A stretch of DNA of 64,000 nt from contig OX579636.1 of the NCBI GenBank assembly GCA_951230915.1, positions 23,557,567 through 23,621,566 on the forward strand, in the 5' to 3' direction. The stretch comes from Antitrichia curtipendula. Its lineage: Eukaryota > Streptophyta > Bryopsida > Hypnales > Leucodontaceae. Under the pieces are notes generated by a model. That model was not told where the DNA came from. It did not search any database and saw nothing but the letters and a program-made list of their open reading frames with translations. Position numbers and translations under genes: made by a program. Within the stretch, counting starts at the first letter, position 1. The number at the start of each line of letters is the position of its first letter. This document shows, piece by piece, positions 11,134 to 31,295 of this stretch.

Positions 11134-12726
11134 TCAGGTCATTCCCAAGGCTCGTTCGCCTCCGCAGCTATGCTGCTCCAACAAACCATGAGCCACGACA
11201 TCTTGAAAATTACTTGCAGGACTAGTCGGCAATGGAATCATGGGAGGAGACGGAGACATCAGGAGATACTCCATCCATGTTAGACTCTGGCTTTCAAAAG
11301 ACGGCAGCGACGGATTCATGTGGTTCGTCAGGGCTACGGCGCTAGAATAATCTCCACCATCCCATCCGTCTGTGATGTGCACGGAGTTCCCAGCCGCACA
11401 CGAGAACGGATCGGCAATCCCATTCACAGAATTGCATTGAAATACAACCTGCCCCGCTTCTAATGTACCAATGACTGCACCCCCAGCATCTGCAGCGACA
11501 GAATTTTGCTCCATTATTAAGCCATCGCCGACCCACCTAGTCATTGGGTCCAAGTTTAGCCAGGGTTGAGATTGGAAGATGCCATCGTCGCCACCTCCAC
11601 AGCTTAGAAACGATGCGATCTCGGAATCTGGGTCAAAGTCTAAAGTGTTCGCAGCCCATCCTCTCGACGAAGAGTCTGGAATTTCGGAGGGGAATTCAGA
11701 AGTCATTAATGCCAGCACCTTCGCTTTATCCTTCACAAATTTCTTCATGTCCTTCTCACCAAGCCCTGCTGGCAACGGGATGGTTGACAGAATCTGCGGA
11801 GTCGTTTCTGGAAAATTGAGCTTATCTGGTCTGCCGTAGAAATGAAAAGCTGCATCAACGGCGTGGGCAGCTTCGATTTGATACTTGAAGTCTCCGAAAT
11901 CGATCTTGTTTTTGACTCTGAAGGGTTTCATCTCGGCTACCCAGTTTTTGCGGTCCGGGCGGTAGCGGACTCCGTTGAATCTCTTCACCTCCGGAAGATG
12001 ACACGTTGTTGACGAGTCTTGCACGCGCGTGGAGGACACTTGGTGAAAGGGGTTGACTGTTCTTCGCCGTCGTTTTCCAGGTCGCGAACTCGGGTGGCTC
12101 CTCGGACTCTGAAGATCCACGAAGTCGAATTGCAGGTGCCAGATCACTGCTGGTTTACGTCCTATGGAACGACTGGTCCCGTCGATTTTGAGTTCTAAGT
12201 AGGGCCACCATCCCCGGGTCCGTTTTCGCGTCGTCGGAACGACTTCTGGAATAGCGGACTCACACATGGAGAGATCATTGCCCCAAATCGAGAGAATGGA
12301 CCATCGAATGCAATACCGGTGAAAGGAGGCAAGGGACTTACAGCTTGATGCAAGTCCTGGGGGAGACGGGACCGTGCAACTCGTAAATAGAGAGGTGGTG
12401 GCGTTGCAGCTCGAATTTTGAGAAACAGCTTCGGCCAGCAATGGCGACGTCTTGACCTGGGCACGGAGATGCTGCAAAACCTCCATCTCATCCAGATCAT
12501 CGTCCTTGCCAGGTTGCCAGTGAAGCGCCGTCTTCGTCGCCCATCGCAGACGTCTTTCTTTAAATAAGCGCCTGATTGTGGGAGCGTCGTGGAAAATGGT
12601 GGCGTGAGTGTAGACCTGGTGGATTTGGAAGCGCCGTTTGCGTCCCCCTGCGTAGTTGTCGAGATCCCGCTGCAGCTGCGGTATGTAATTGTGGACCAGC
12701 GGTTTTGTGTCGATGGAGAGAGCCAT
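11134..12726 (-). CDS. AP2/ERF-domain protein with a divergent DNA-binding domain
   Basis: This is an uninterrupted frame of 530 residues from ATG at 12726; the frame stays open upstream to an ATG at 12993. I prefer 12726 because the upstream 89 residues look like translated leader, while the protein from MALSIDTKPL onward is rich in conserved-looking basic and aromatic blocks. Residues about 250-307 form one AP2/ERF-like domain: FNGVRYRPDRKNWVAEM aligns with the YRGVRQRPWGKWAAEI strand region, then KIDFGDFKYQIEAAHAVD with the WLGTFDTAEEAARAYD helix, ending KLNFPE. The usual W in the third strand is F, and the linker KPFRVKNK is basic. A basic stretch PGKRRRRTVNP before it is a likely nuclear signal. 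The C-terminus is acidic/Q/S/P-rich with LTWMEYLL. It is probably a plant transcription factor of an unusual ERF branch. The N-terminal 200 residues match nothing I know. A spliced variant cannot be excluded. Confidence 0.8.
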   Translation of the reverse strand: MALSIDTKPLVHNYIPQLQRDLDNYAGGRKRRFQIHQVYTHATIFHDAPTIRRLFKERRLRWATKTALHWQPGKDDDLDEMEVLQHLRAQVKTSPLLAEAVSQNSSCNATTSLFTSCTVPSPPGLASSCKSLASFHRYCIRWSILSIWGNDLSMCESAIPEVVPTTRKRTRGWWPYLELKIDGTSRSIGRKPAVIWHLQFDFVDLQSPRSHPSSRPGKRRRRTVNPFHQVSSTRVQDSSTTCHLPEVKRFNGVRYRPDRKNWVAEMKPFRVKNKIDFGDFKYQIEAAHAVDAAFHFYGRPDKLNFPETTPQILSTIPLPAGLGEKDMKKFVKDKAKVLALMTSEFPSEIPDSSSRGWAANTLDFDPDSEIASFLSCGGGDDGIFQSQPWLNLDPMTRWVGDGLIMEQNSVAADAGGAVIGTLEAGQVVFQCNSVNGIADPFSCAAGNSVHITDGWDGGDYSSAVALTNHMNPSLPSFESQSLTWMEYLLMSPSPPMIPLPTSPASNFQDVVAHGLLEQHSCGGERALGMT

Positions 12727-12993
12727 GCTTGGACGGGTCCTCCACACTAATCTGTTCAACGTTCCTACCTTGTTTGAGCAGAATCTAGTTAGTTCGGCGG
12801 AACTGTACCCAATTGAACTGGTTCTAGATAAATTTAAATTTGCCTGGGACGGAATCGCTACATCGACAACGAACTGTATGGATTCGCAAAGTGACAGTAC
12901 GTTTGAAACATGAATCGTTTCCTCCGAGTACCTTCGTAAAATGCGTACTGCGAGTGTTTCTGTGACATGACTCTGTACACCAAGTACAGACAA

Positions 12994-15118
12994 TCATCAA
13001 CAGTGAAAGAGAGAGGGAATCAACTGAGGGATCTCAAAGCCTTTCCAGACAACCTGGATGGGGGAGCAGTGGCTTCTTTTTGGTAATTAATACCCCCAGA
13101 ATGTGAAGAACTGCACTTGGTTTCCGTTGATATGCTTCGGCCGGTCTTTTGAAGTATAGATCGGCAATTTGTCCAAGGGTTTCAGTTCGAACCGGCTATT
13201 CGGGAAAGTGAACCAGCAGCCTGTAAGTAACTCCCGATCCTCCGAGTACCTTCGTTCTCCCCCAAATTCTGAACACGAGCTAAATTCTACACAAAGAAAT
13301 TAGATTGTTAGTCACTCACCACTGTCTTTTTTCCCCGAAATCCCCCAAAACAGAGAGCACTCACTGGTGGTAAGTGAGGGGGGAACCGGCCAAGACAAGG
13401 GGGCGAATTTGAATAATAATATAACTCCAGATTCTTGCGTGGGTGCCCCACGTCGACTCCTCCAAATGTGGCACAGACAAGTCAATCGTGCAGAAACTCA
13501 AAGCTTCGGAAGGTGCTCTCTTCCTGATAAGTAATGATTCGTGAGAAAATTCAATGCTAGCTGTACTAAAAGTCTCATTAATTATTACCGACTGAATTCT
13601 TACCGATGCTCATTGAAGTATATCCATGCCGAAAGTGTAACTGTGAATCTTGAGGCCGGTGGCCGACGACGACCGAATCCCGGCCAGCAATCAATCATAG
13701 CTATGCGATGGTGACGACCACTCCTTTTCATCAAATGGATCCTCCGCAAGTCAAAGCACAGTACTTGCCTTGTTTACGTAGAAGCTCCTTGCAGGGAATC
13801 AATACTAACGGAATTACTTGGCCAGCTGCTGGTGCCCCTGGTTGATGATTCTCACCTGCATTTCTTCGGTAGACAAGTAGTTTCGTGGTATTTTCGAAGC
13901 TCGTTTGTCTGCTACTTTCACAGAATGTCTGAGAAATCCGAAATGTTCATGCATCTATAGTTTTTTGAAGAATTCCATAGTCAATGTCCAGCGATGATAG
14001 AGTAGGATACACTAGGAATAGAATTGGGACACAAAATGACATCTGTCCAGTTTCCATACTGGAATTCTCCTTTGTTTTTGACTCGATGACTGTTGATCGA
14101 TTCATTTGTGGGAAATCCAAGGTAGTCAGTCGGAGGACACAGCACTCTCCGCTCGCAATTAATGCCCTTTCATAGAGTCCAGGTTACCACGGCTATATAC
14201 CGGCAGTTCTCCCTATGATTGGTTCGGCAGTTCTACATTCTCATCAGAAGTGAGGCAGAATTGACTGGCTTCCGAAATCAGGATTTCTTAGAAGTTGCAG
14301 TAATGGTCGTGCTTACTAAAATCTGGCCTTGCAAGCCTGCCATCCTGACTTTTGATGCATGCCCAGCCAGAACTGTCTCTGAAGGGAGTAAGCCAAAAAC
14401 ATGACTCCACAAGTAAGGGCATTCACGTTAACGTCAATCTTGTAAAATTCGCGGCACTCCAATACTTTGCCACCTTTCAGAACGCGCGTTCCAAGACATG
14501 AACTCACACTCTAGTCATAGATTTTAGACCTTTATGATATACATGTCACAACTTTGAACCTGAAATCGTGCCAATTTTACAAAATTGACCATTGATGACT
14601 TGCATTTGTTCTTATTGGTTTTCAGCTGAACAATAACAATGGACATATAATTTTTCCGTCAGAATTAAAAGGCTTGGGCTCAGGCTTGAATGGGCTGGAG
14701 TGTTTGGATCAATACTGCCATACTGGGAACTTTAAACGTCTTCTTTCAGTAGCCTTCAAAAAGGCTGCCTTTTCGATTCCAAAGTCTTCATTCACAAAAT
14801 TCATCCACACATCAATAATACAAGCTTTGGGACATGAATAGTGGCAATTCATTTACTGTGTGCTCCATTTTTTTGCTAATTCTAGGATCAGGCTTAGAAA
14901 CCAACAAATAATTGTAAAGAAAGATGGTTTGCCAAAAGTCCAAAGAATTCTATATCAATGCAATTTAACCATATGCCACCATAAACATGTTTTGATGGTA
15001 AAGTGAAAAGATTGCTTAACAAACATTTGTAGGGAAGAGGGGTAGAAATATCATTTTTATATTGAAATTCATTATCCATCATGAATCTTCAAAGAGTATG
15101 GGATAATTTGAAGATGAG
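12994..15118. other. Upstream region of the AP2-like gene and spacer
   Basis: 12994-14500 is less A/T-rich than the rest of the spacer and is likely promoter and leader of the leftward AP2-like gene. The 17-mer CCTCCGAGTACCTTCGT occurs at about 12923 and again at about 13240. Beyond 14.6 kb the sequence resembles 16.4-16.9 kb, for example 'cagtagcc' followed by 'atccacaa' or 'atccacac' and 'catgaatc', and is repeat-derived. No gene is supported. Confidence 0.5.
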
Positions 15119-15459
15119 AACTTGACCGCTCATAGTCAAAATGTAAAAATTGTGTTAAAACTAGAATTTTAGGAATAGTAGAATAATTCTTTTTAAATAA
15201 CTTTGAACTAAAGAAAGTTGTAAAACCAAACTAAAGTTTCATCTCCAAAAATACGTTTGAGATTTCAAGTCTCCAAGTCTCCAAAAGTTATGGACTCTTG
15301 AAATATCAAACAAATTTTTAAGATGAAATTTATTTTGATTTTACAACTTTCTTTAGTTCAAAGTTTTTTGAAAAAAGTTAAGCTACTATGCCTAAATGAG
15401 GTCTAAAATTCTAGTTTTAACACAATTTTTACATTCTACTTAACTATGAGTCGTTGACC
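15119..15459. mobile_element. Fold-back element, copy 1 (arms about 170 bp)
   Basis: 15119-15290 reads, inverted and with mismatches, as 15291-15459. Shared arm blocks are 'atgtaaaaattgtgttaaaa' against 'ttttaacacaatttttacat', 'actttgaactaaagaaagtt' against 'aactttctttagttcaaagt', and 'tttcatct' against 'agatgaaa'. There is almost no loop. Related elements lie at 16921-17355 and 49265-51015. It has no coding capacity. Confidence 0.75.
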
Positions 15460-16920
15460 TCCTTCTATTTCTAATTTACATATCTTACATTGTTTGTTTT
15501 ACCTTCTACCACACCAAATGTATATATACTTCTCTTTTCACTTGAAATTCAAAATGTAACTAGATGTTGATTTAGTGCAAGATACTTTTACGGTTCATTG
15601 TTATCAATGAATAGTATGTTGATTTCTTGAAATTTTTTATGTATTGGCACTTATTTTAAGTTAATGTGTATTGTAAGTTATCCGGATGACTTCACTTCAA
15701 TTCTCTTATGTATTTTGATGCATATACATATGGTTACTGATGGGGTGTGGAATAGACCACACCAATTCATCCTTTCATGAAATGATGTGGAATATTCCAC
15801 ATCATTTTGTTGCAAGGAAGGCAATAGGGTAGAACCACCCATTAAGCTTATCAACTAGACATCAATAACCAATATGTAGGGTGCAGCTATTTCCAACCAA
15901 GGCTGGTACAAATTCCAACCATAGGCCAACTTCTGGCTTCTAAAATTCATAGAAATTCAATTTAAGAAAAAAAATCATGAAAACTTAACAATATCCATCA
16001 TTTCTATCTTCCTAAAGGGCTGTAAATTCACATTGCCTTCTACAGTTCTAGATCATATGCGGAATTGCTTAAGTGGTCAACTATGGGTAATTCTACCATA
16101 TTACCAATTGCTACTGAATGTTTATGTTAATAACCATCAACTTACTTATGACTCTCACACAATGGGTCACATAATCAGCAAAGAAAACTACCACCTCCAT
16201 TGTTGATTGTTCAATCAAATGGAATTTGAAGAGAAGTGCATTTTTTCAGACACTTGGGCAATTGGGCGGAGCTTTTTGAGAACTTGCTTGTCACAATTTT
16301 GGTACTTTGAAACATGCCATTCAACAAATCAATAGTGACTATGTAGGTACATGTTGAGTATACTATTTGCGTCACTATATGCATTATATGATACTGACAA
16401 TGGTTTCTAGGGTGTGGTATGTATATCTATAATGTGGGAGGTTTAGATTTGCCACTATAAGTGGCTATAACATCAATTTTGTTGAATTGGAATTTCATGA
16501 CTTTGGCACTTTCAATGGATGCATCCTCATAACATTCAGTAGCCCTCAGCGAGGTTGTCTTTTCCTCTCTAGAAGCCTCATCCACAAAAAGACATCCACA
16601 TGGAGAAATAAGAATAAGCTTCAATACGGGTACCAGGATCATGGCATTACATCTATGGTGTGCACTTTTCTGTTTGCTAAATCTCTAATAATCAAACAAA
16701 TCAACAAAGAAACGGTAGGATGGTTTATCAAAAATCTTAAGAATCATTTGATAAAAAATACCAATGTCATTGAACACTTTGCCATCAAAAAAAATTTGAT
16801 GACCCAATGAAGGATTTGCTTCAATAACATTTGTAGAAATGGAGGTTGAAGATGTTGTTTTTATGTTAAAATCAATTGTCCACCATGAATCCTCAAAGGG
16901 TATGAGATAATATGAAAATG
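15460..16920. other. Repeat-derived spacer, no intact gene
   Basis: A near-perfect short palindrome GATGTGGAATATTCCACATC lies at about 15784-15803. 16420-16860 is a diverged copy of 14.6-15.1 kb. Open frames on both strands here (16427-16642 minus, 16487-16810 plus) carry no recognisable domain. They may be remains of a retroelement, but I found no catalytic motif. Confidence 0.45.
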
Positions 16921-17355
16921 AGAGCTTGATCGCTCATTGTCAAAATGTAAAAATTAATTTTGATGTAGAATTTCAAGCCTCATTTAGTCATAGTAGAATA
17001 ACTTCTTTCAAAAAAGTTTGAACTAAACAAATTTGGTAAATCAATCTAAATTTCATCTCCAAAAATCAGTTTTGGGATTTTAAGCCTCCAATCAAAAGTT
17101 ATGGACAAAATCCTGAGAGGATGTTTGAAAATGTCAATGAAAATGTCCCTTCCAACTCCTCTTTGAAATTTGTCTATAAGTTTTGATTGGAGGCTCAAAA
17201 TCTCAAACAGATTTTTGGAAATGAAATCTAGATTGATTTCTCACCTTTGTTTAGTCCTAAGTTTTAAGAAAAAGTTATTCTACTATGCCTAAATGAAGTT
17301 TGAAATTCTACTTCAAACACAATTCCTACCTTTGACTTTAATTATAAACAATTGA
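16921..17355. mobile_element. Fold-back element, copy 2
   Basis: The left arm (about 16921-17105) and right arm (about 17180-17355) are inverse, e.g. 'gcctccaatcaaaagttat' against 'ataagttttgattggaggc' and 'atagtagaataactt' against 'aagttattctactat'. The loop is about 75 bp. The arms are homologous to those at 15119-15459 and 49265-51015, so this is a family. Confidence 0.75.
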
Positions 17356-20300
17356 GAAACTACAAATTCTAATTTACATATCCCATGGGTTATTCTACCT
17401 TCAACCACCCTATGTGGATATAAAGAGATTATCTTCTCACTTGTAAATACAAAGGACGAATGGCTTTCAAATTAATGTGAGGTAATTCAAGCATTGAGAT
17501 TATTGATCTTAATAAATTGATTGCCATTTTGTTTAGGGCTAAAACATAAATCTATAACTTGTCATGTCTAACTTAGTTCTTTGAGGCATCTGAATGTTAC
17601 AACTTTTTGGCTTTGGGTGCTTGCAAGTGAGACTGCTAAGATTGTTGCATTTTGGAAAAAAAATTAGACATTTCAATATAAAAAATTAGTAAAACAAAAA
17701 TAATATATTGCCAAGAATTCATGTCATTAAAAACTATTCTCCAAAACTTATATTGGTCAATGGAATACTTCACATAAAAAGGTAATTTGGTGTTTGTATT
17801 TTTTTTTTAAATAGCAAAACATCGGAAAAGTTTGGATTTTTTTTTAATTCAAAGGAAATTTTGGTCAATCCATAACATTTGAAGAAAGGTAAATAATTTG
17901 ATTCTAGCATAAAGGAATAATACATGTGACTAGTTAAAAAAATCCCTTTGTAACATTATATAATTCTAGAAGATGAGTTTAAGTTCAAATATTCAGATCT
18001 AGATTGGATTTTTTGAGCAAATGACAATTTTTGAAAAAAATCCATTGAATAGGATAAAGTGACTTCCAATTGGGGGTTATTTAAAAATAGGAATTTTTTT
18101 CAAGAGATGTTAAAAAACTATTTGAGGTATAAATACTAAATAGTCATGAGTACATCTACTATGAATCTTGTGTCATTTGGAGGTAAAACACAAAAATTAT
18201 GATAAAAAAACATTGAATGATGATGTATAATTATGTGTGACAATGAATAATACATGTTTTCCTTGCAATCACCCTTTACATGTAAATTGACAATCCATAA
18301 GATAAAATATGGGGCCTTTAGAGGGCAATTTGACTTTTGGTAGAAAGTTAGAAATACAAATATAGCAAAAGTATATATACAAATAAATTAATAAATAAAT
18401 TAAATTAAATTAAATTCTTCTTCTATATCAATATATAACAAACTAATATATATTTTTAAATTATTAATAAAAAACATATCTTAAAAAAAATTTACATCAC
18501 TTAAAGTAATCTATGTATCGTGCATACAAACAATTACTACCTATTTTGAGGTGATAGTGATAGTTTAAAACTATGCACACGTGGATAGAAGGGTAGTCAT
18601 GTAATCAATTTTGTACAAGTGGCATGTAGCCATTGGATATAAATCATTTCCAATTCCTTCCATTGAAACACCCACTTTCTCAATTTCCTTCCTTCTTTTT
18701 CAATTCCTTTCTTTACGCAATAAACCCTAATTTACATTAAAAATTCAATTCCACAAAAACTACAACAACGACGATCTTATGAGAAATTACAATTTATTCT
18801 TCATAATGCTGCAATCACCGTTTTGCACATTCTACCACATCACTTTTGTCAAAGCACAATAAACACAAAATTGGATCAACAAGAGCAACAACAAAACACA
18901 CATTCATAAGTCCAAGGCAACAACAATCTGTTGCATCTCTAATTGGCTATTCAAGGGAAAATTCTCTTGTAAAGCTATTGGCAAAAATATATATTCAATC
19001 TTATTATATGGCATTGCATAATTTCGTTCATTCAAATGAATTGAAGGAAAAGACCACTTATTGATGCAAGAGGACATAGGTGCAACATCATTAGCCATGA
19101 AAAGAGCAATTACTGCCATTTGAGAATCTTGTTGTTACCGATCGTTCACAAAGAAAAAGTGAGCTTGATTTCTATCTCATTAGAGTTTGAATGGATTATG
19201 ATTGAATTTATAATTTTCCTACTCAACGTTTCAAAGTGGCTAGATGCCCTATATGTATTCTACTTGTCATCAAGCAAGAGAATTTGTCTATTCAAACACT
19301 CAATCAAATTCTCTACATTAATGATGAAGAAGAACACAATTGATAACTCAAATGCACACCATAATGAATTTCTAAATTTGAAGTGGGTTTTAGCAATTGC
19401 AAATTTCAGCAGCAAAAAACAACAAGAGCAATGATCATGAAAACGTAACATATATTAATAGAGAAGAAAGATGCTTGAAGAGATCCAAATGGTTGAAGTG
19501 ATGTTAAGGAGAGAAATAGAAGACATTTTAACCTAAAGACGAACATTGTAGCATCTTCTAATTGCATCCTTTTTACTTACAAAAACTTTTCAACGTAGGC
19601 TCACATGGCCAATAGCTTTAACAATAGTTTTCTTTTATTCACATTGTATGGCAGGAAAGGGTGGTCTTATTTATTTTTAATTTCATTGCACGGTTATTGT
19701 TTTAGACTTTAGAGAGAGGGTTAGTGAGCGGTTGCTCGACTCTTTTAAAGAGATAGTGGCAAAATTATATATATATATATAATAATTAATTTTTTATATT
19801 TGCACTAATGCCAAAAGTCAAACAACCTTCCCGAGGCCCTAAATCTTTTCAAATGCATTAATATCCTTTAAACGATAAAATAAAATTTAGAATAATAATT
19901 TAATAATGACCTCTAAACAAGAGTTGTAATATAAGATCTATAGATCATATCCATATGATTAGATCTATTATTTTATAAAAAAGCATTTTTCAATAAAAGT
20001 TGAACCAAAAATTAAATTAAAAAAAAAAAAACCAATTGCAGATCAAATAGTTGTGATTTTTACAAGAATTTTTTTCTTTCAAGAATTTTTTTCTTTTAAG
20101 TTCAAATGTTAAGTTCTAATTGTAGTAATTTTTAAAAACATTTTGTTTTACATTTCTACTAAAGTTGTTTTGGAAGGGCCACTTTTTGAATTGAAAAAAT
20201 ATTTTTTGAGACCAAACCTATTAGTGTCCTTTGAATTATAGGATATTTTCAAAACAAAGTCTTTAGGATTTATGTAGTAGAAATATTAAAGAACTAACAC

Positions 20301-20942
20301 AAGAATTTTCAAAAAAATTGATGGATGAAAAAGTGCATCTTTATGTGCTTGGGATGTGTTTGCATTCATCCTTTGTTCAAAATTTGAATGTCAAATTGTG
20401 AATACCCATTGTTTCAACACCTAAACATTTATTGGAAAATGAATGGAAGTGAGGGCATGTTGAAATCTTTTCATCATTATTGAATGCACTTCCGAAGTGA
20501 ACATCTTCGCACTTCTGGGTTGAAATTCTCCACTTTCTTCATCACACCTTCTCTTCTAATTCCTAAGAACACATTATTCCATCATCCAAATTCCAAGCGA
20601 GTTTTTTTGGAATTGCTATAAGTGGCGATTCGTGGCGATTATGAGTGCTAGACCATGTGCAATGCCTAAAAGTTTTGCCACTGCACTCATAGGAGAACTG
20701 AATATGTTCAAATTCATTGCAAGGACCGAATTCAGTTTGCCACCGTCACCAGAATACATTGCGTGGAAATCTGAGCAAATCTGACCGCACTTGTGAATGA
20801 GTCACTTCTGTCCCTAAGAATGCGGACTACAAAGTAAGAAAGAGAGCTGTGCGTGTACTATTGTTGTACTGTTGCTGAACTATTCTTCAGGTCCGAAAGT
20901 CCAGATGATGTGGTCAACTTAGACTGCCCAACTTCTCTCACG
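17356..20942. other. AT-rich spacer, no gene seen
   Basis: It includes an AATTA/AAATT-rich simple stretch near 18385-18418 and an AT dinucleotide run near 19768-19784. Open frames of up to 104 codons (19120-19434) are A/T-composition frames without domains. The last 300 bp are the downstream flank of the PRP28-type gene. Confidence 0.55.
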
Positions 20943-29580
<8,638 letters not shown>

Positions 29581-29609
29581 AACAAGAGGTCAAACAGTCC
29601 ACAGCTCAG

Positions 29610-30142
29610 ATGAAACCCTATATTCAAACTACGCTTCCAGTTGAGATGGAAAAAACACCGAAAATTCCCTGAGCGACGAAAAAAACAGCTTCAGTTAGGA
29701 CAAACCCTTCGAGGACTCGAGAACTGCAAAAGACCACGAGAAATTGACAATGCAAAGAACCTCCTCGCTTTGACCTCTTCACTCTGTCCCTACACAAACA
29801 GTCACCTCTATACAACATACTAAACAGCACCGCAAAAACTCAAACATGAATCCTCACTCCTCCAATTTCCGTATTTCCAAGACCTCTAGAGCAAGCATGA
29901 AACCCTATATTCAAACTAAAATTCCTCTGGAGTTCAAAAAAGACACGAAAATCTCCTGAGCGACTAAAAAAAACTTCACCTAGGATCAACCCTAGGAAGA
30001 CACAAAACGACAACAGACCAAGAGGAATTAACAATGACAAGAATATCCTCATTCCGTCACTAACATCTCTCGTCAAGCTACAAATAGCACCGCGAAAACT
30101 CAAAATTGAACTGTCAATCCTCCAATTTCTGTTATTCCACAA
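29610..30142. repeat. Tandem duplication upstream of the PRP28-type gene
   Basis: 29610-29896 is repeated at 29897 to about 30142 (period 287 bp, diverged). Both copies begin ATGAAACCCTATATTCAAAC. Both then carry a CCTGAGCGAC block, an 'aattgacaatg' or 'aattaacaatg' block, 'tagcaccgc' or 'cagcaccgc' with 'aaaactcaaa', and 'ctccaattt'. The unit lies 30-560 bp upstream of the start codon, so it duplicates leader or promoter sequence. Confidence 0.8.
29613..29620. promoter_or_regulatory. Telo-box-like motif AAACCCTA (first copy)
   Basis: AAACCCTA lies 33 bp upstream of the helicase ATG. It recurs at 29900-29907 in the duplicated unit. Telo-boxes are common near transcription starts of plant growth and translation genes; function here is inferred only. 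Confidence 0.4.
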
Positions 30143-30607
30143 CCCGCTGTTTCCCTAATTCAAACAAGAATCCTGCTCGTGCCCTAATTCGGACAGCTTT
30201 CAAAGTTTCATCACAAACAGAACATTTCAATTCCTTAATGAGAAAGAAGTAGGCGATGAAACCGAACCTGTGAATCCACGAATGCGACGATGCCTAAAAA
30301 ACCCGCAATTCTCAACAATCCGGGAACCAATTTGAGCGAAAAAAATTAGGCCCTGGTGTAGAAACGGCGAAGAGACCTGATGAGACTGACAAAGTCTACA
30401 CCTGCTATCAAGAATCAATTCATACTGATGAGCCTACACAATCGCTGCGGAGACAGAGGATTGCCGAACATGAGGTCTGATGAGCAAAACGAGAAACCCT
30501 CGCAGCATGAAAGTAGATAATAAAAGTTTCATGGATAGATGAGTCATCAGGAAAGTACACCCCATTGAAACAGTACACAGTCTAATATTGAAAGTATATT
30601 GTTACTG

Positions 30608-30684
30608 TACAAAAAATATACAAAAAATATACAAAAAATATACAAAAAATATACAAAAAATATACAAAAAATATACAAAAAATA
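30608..30684. repeat. 11-bp microsatellite TACAAAAAATA, seven perfect copies
   Basis: Seven uninterrupted copies of an 11-bp unit each contain an A6 run, so A-tracts recur once per helical turn. It lies about 1 kb upstream of the PRP28-type start codon. Confidence 0.95.
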
Positions 30685-30745
30685 TAAAGTAACATTATAG
30701 TTTCAATGGGAATGCATTGTTTTCATTGAAACTACATTGTTGCCG

Positions 30746-31295
30746 TAAGCTAAACCTGCCTATGACAGGCAAATTTCCCATGACAGGCACCTAGGAAATT
30801 GTCCATTACAGTCTAATATTAACTCATGACAAACTTTTTCTAATAACTGGAATTAGGACTACATTAGGTTGATTTGTGACCATAATTAAAGCCTTGGGAG
30901 ATGGTCATGGAATTATTAGTGACTGTCATAAGACACTTACACCTTTCTAGTGTAAACTGGTAGTAAAAATTTATTTTTTTATTCCTTCAATGTCATGTCT
31001 ATGATAGGAAATCTTGTAGCCATGTTAGAAAATGTTGTGACTGATTTAGGTGACAAGATGACCATCATAGAAACACTTTTTTGATGATTTGGAGTAGTCT
31101 ACAGATTTCATTTGGGCCAACTGGACAGCACATTTCAAAAATTCATTAAAAATTCATACTTTGTCCAAAAAATAAAATTTCAATGGCTTCTTTTATTTCT
31201 CATATTTGTCTTTGTATGAAAAAAAATCAGAATTTTTTTGGTAATGGCAACATGACAAATTAGTTATTTTGCCTGTCATAGGCAGGTTTACCTTA
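30746..31295. mobile_element. TAAGG-family element, copy A (550 bp)
   Basis: The left end TAAGCTAAACCTGCCTATGA and right end (inverse) TAAGGTAAACCTGCCTATGA match over at least 25 bp with one mismatch; both continue to GACAGGCAAA. The internal sequence is homologous to copies at 43181-43608, 60048-60524 and (inverted) 61417-61951, for example 'attcatactttgtc' followed by 'aaaataaaatttcaat' and 'atttctca'. There is no coding frame. Confidence 0.85.

Noticed and set aside
16427..16810. Overlapping open frames of 71 and 107 codons, suspected retroelement remains
   Set aside because: There is no protease, RT, integrase or gag motif, and the frames are not kept in the related sequence at 14.6-15.1 kb.
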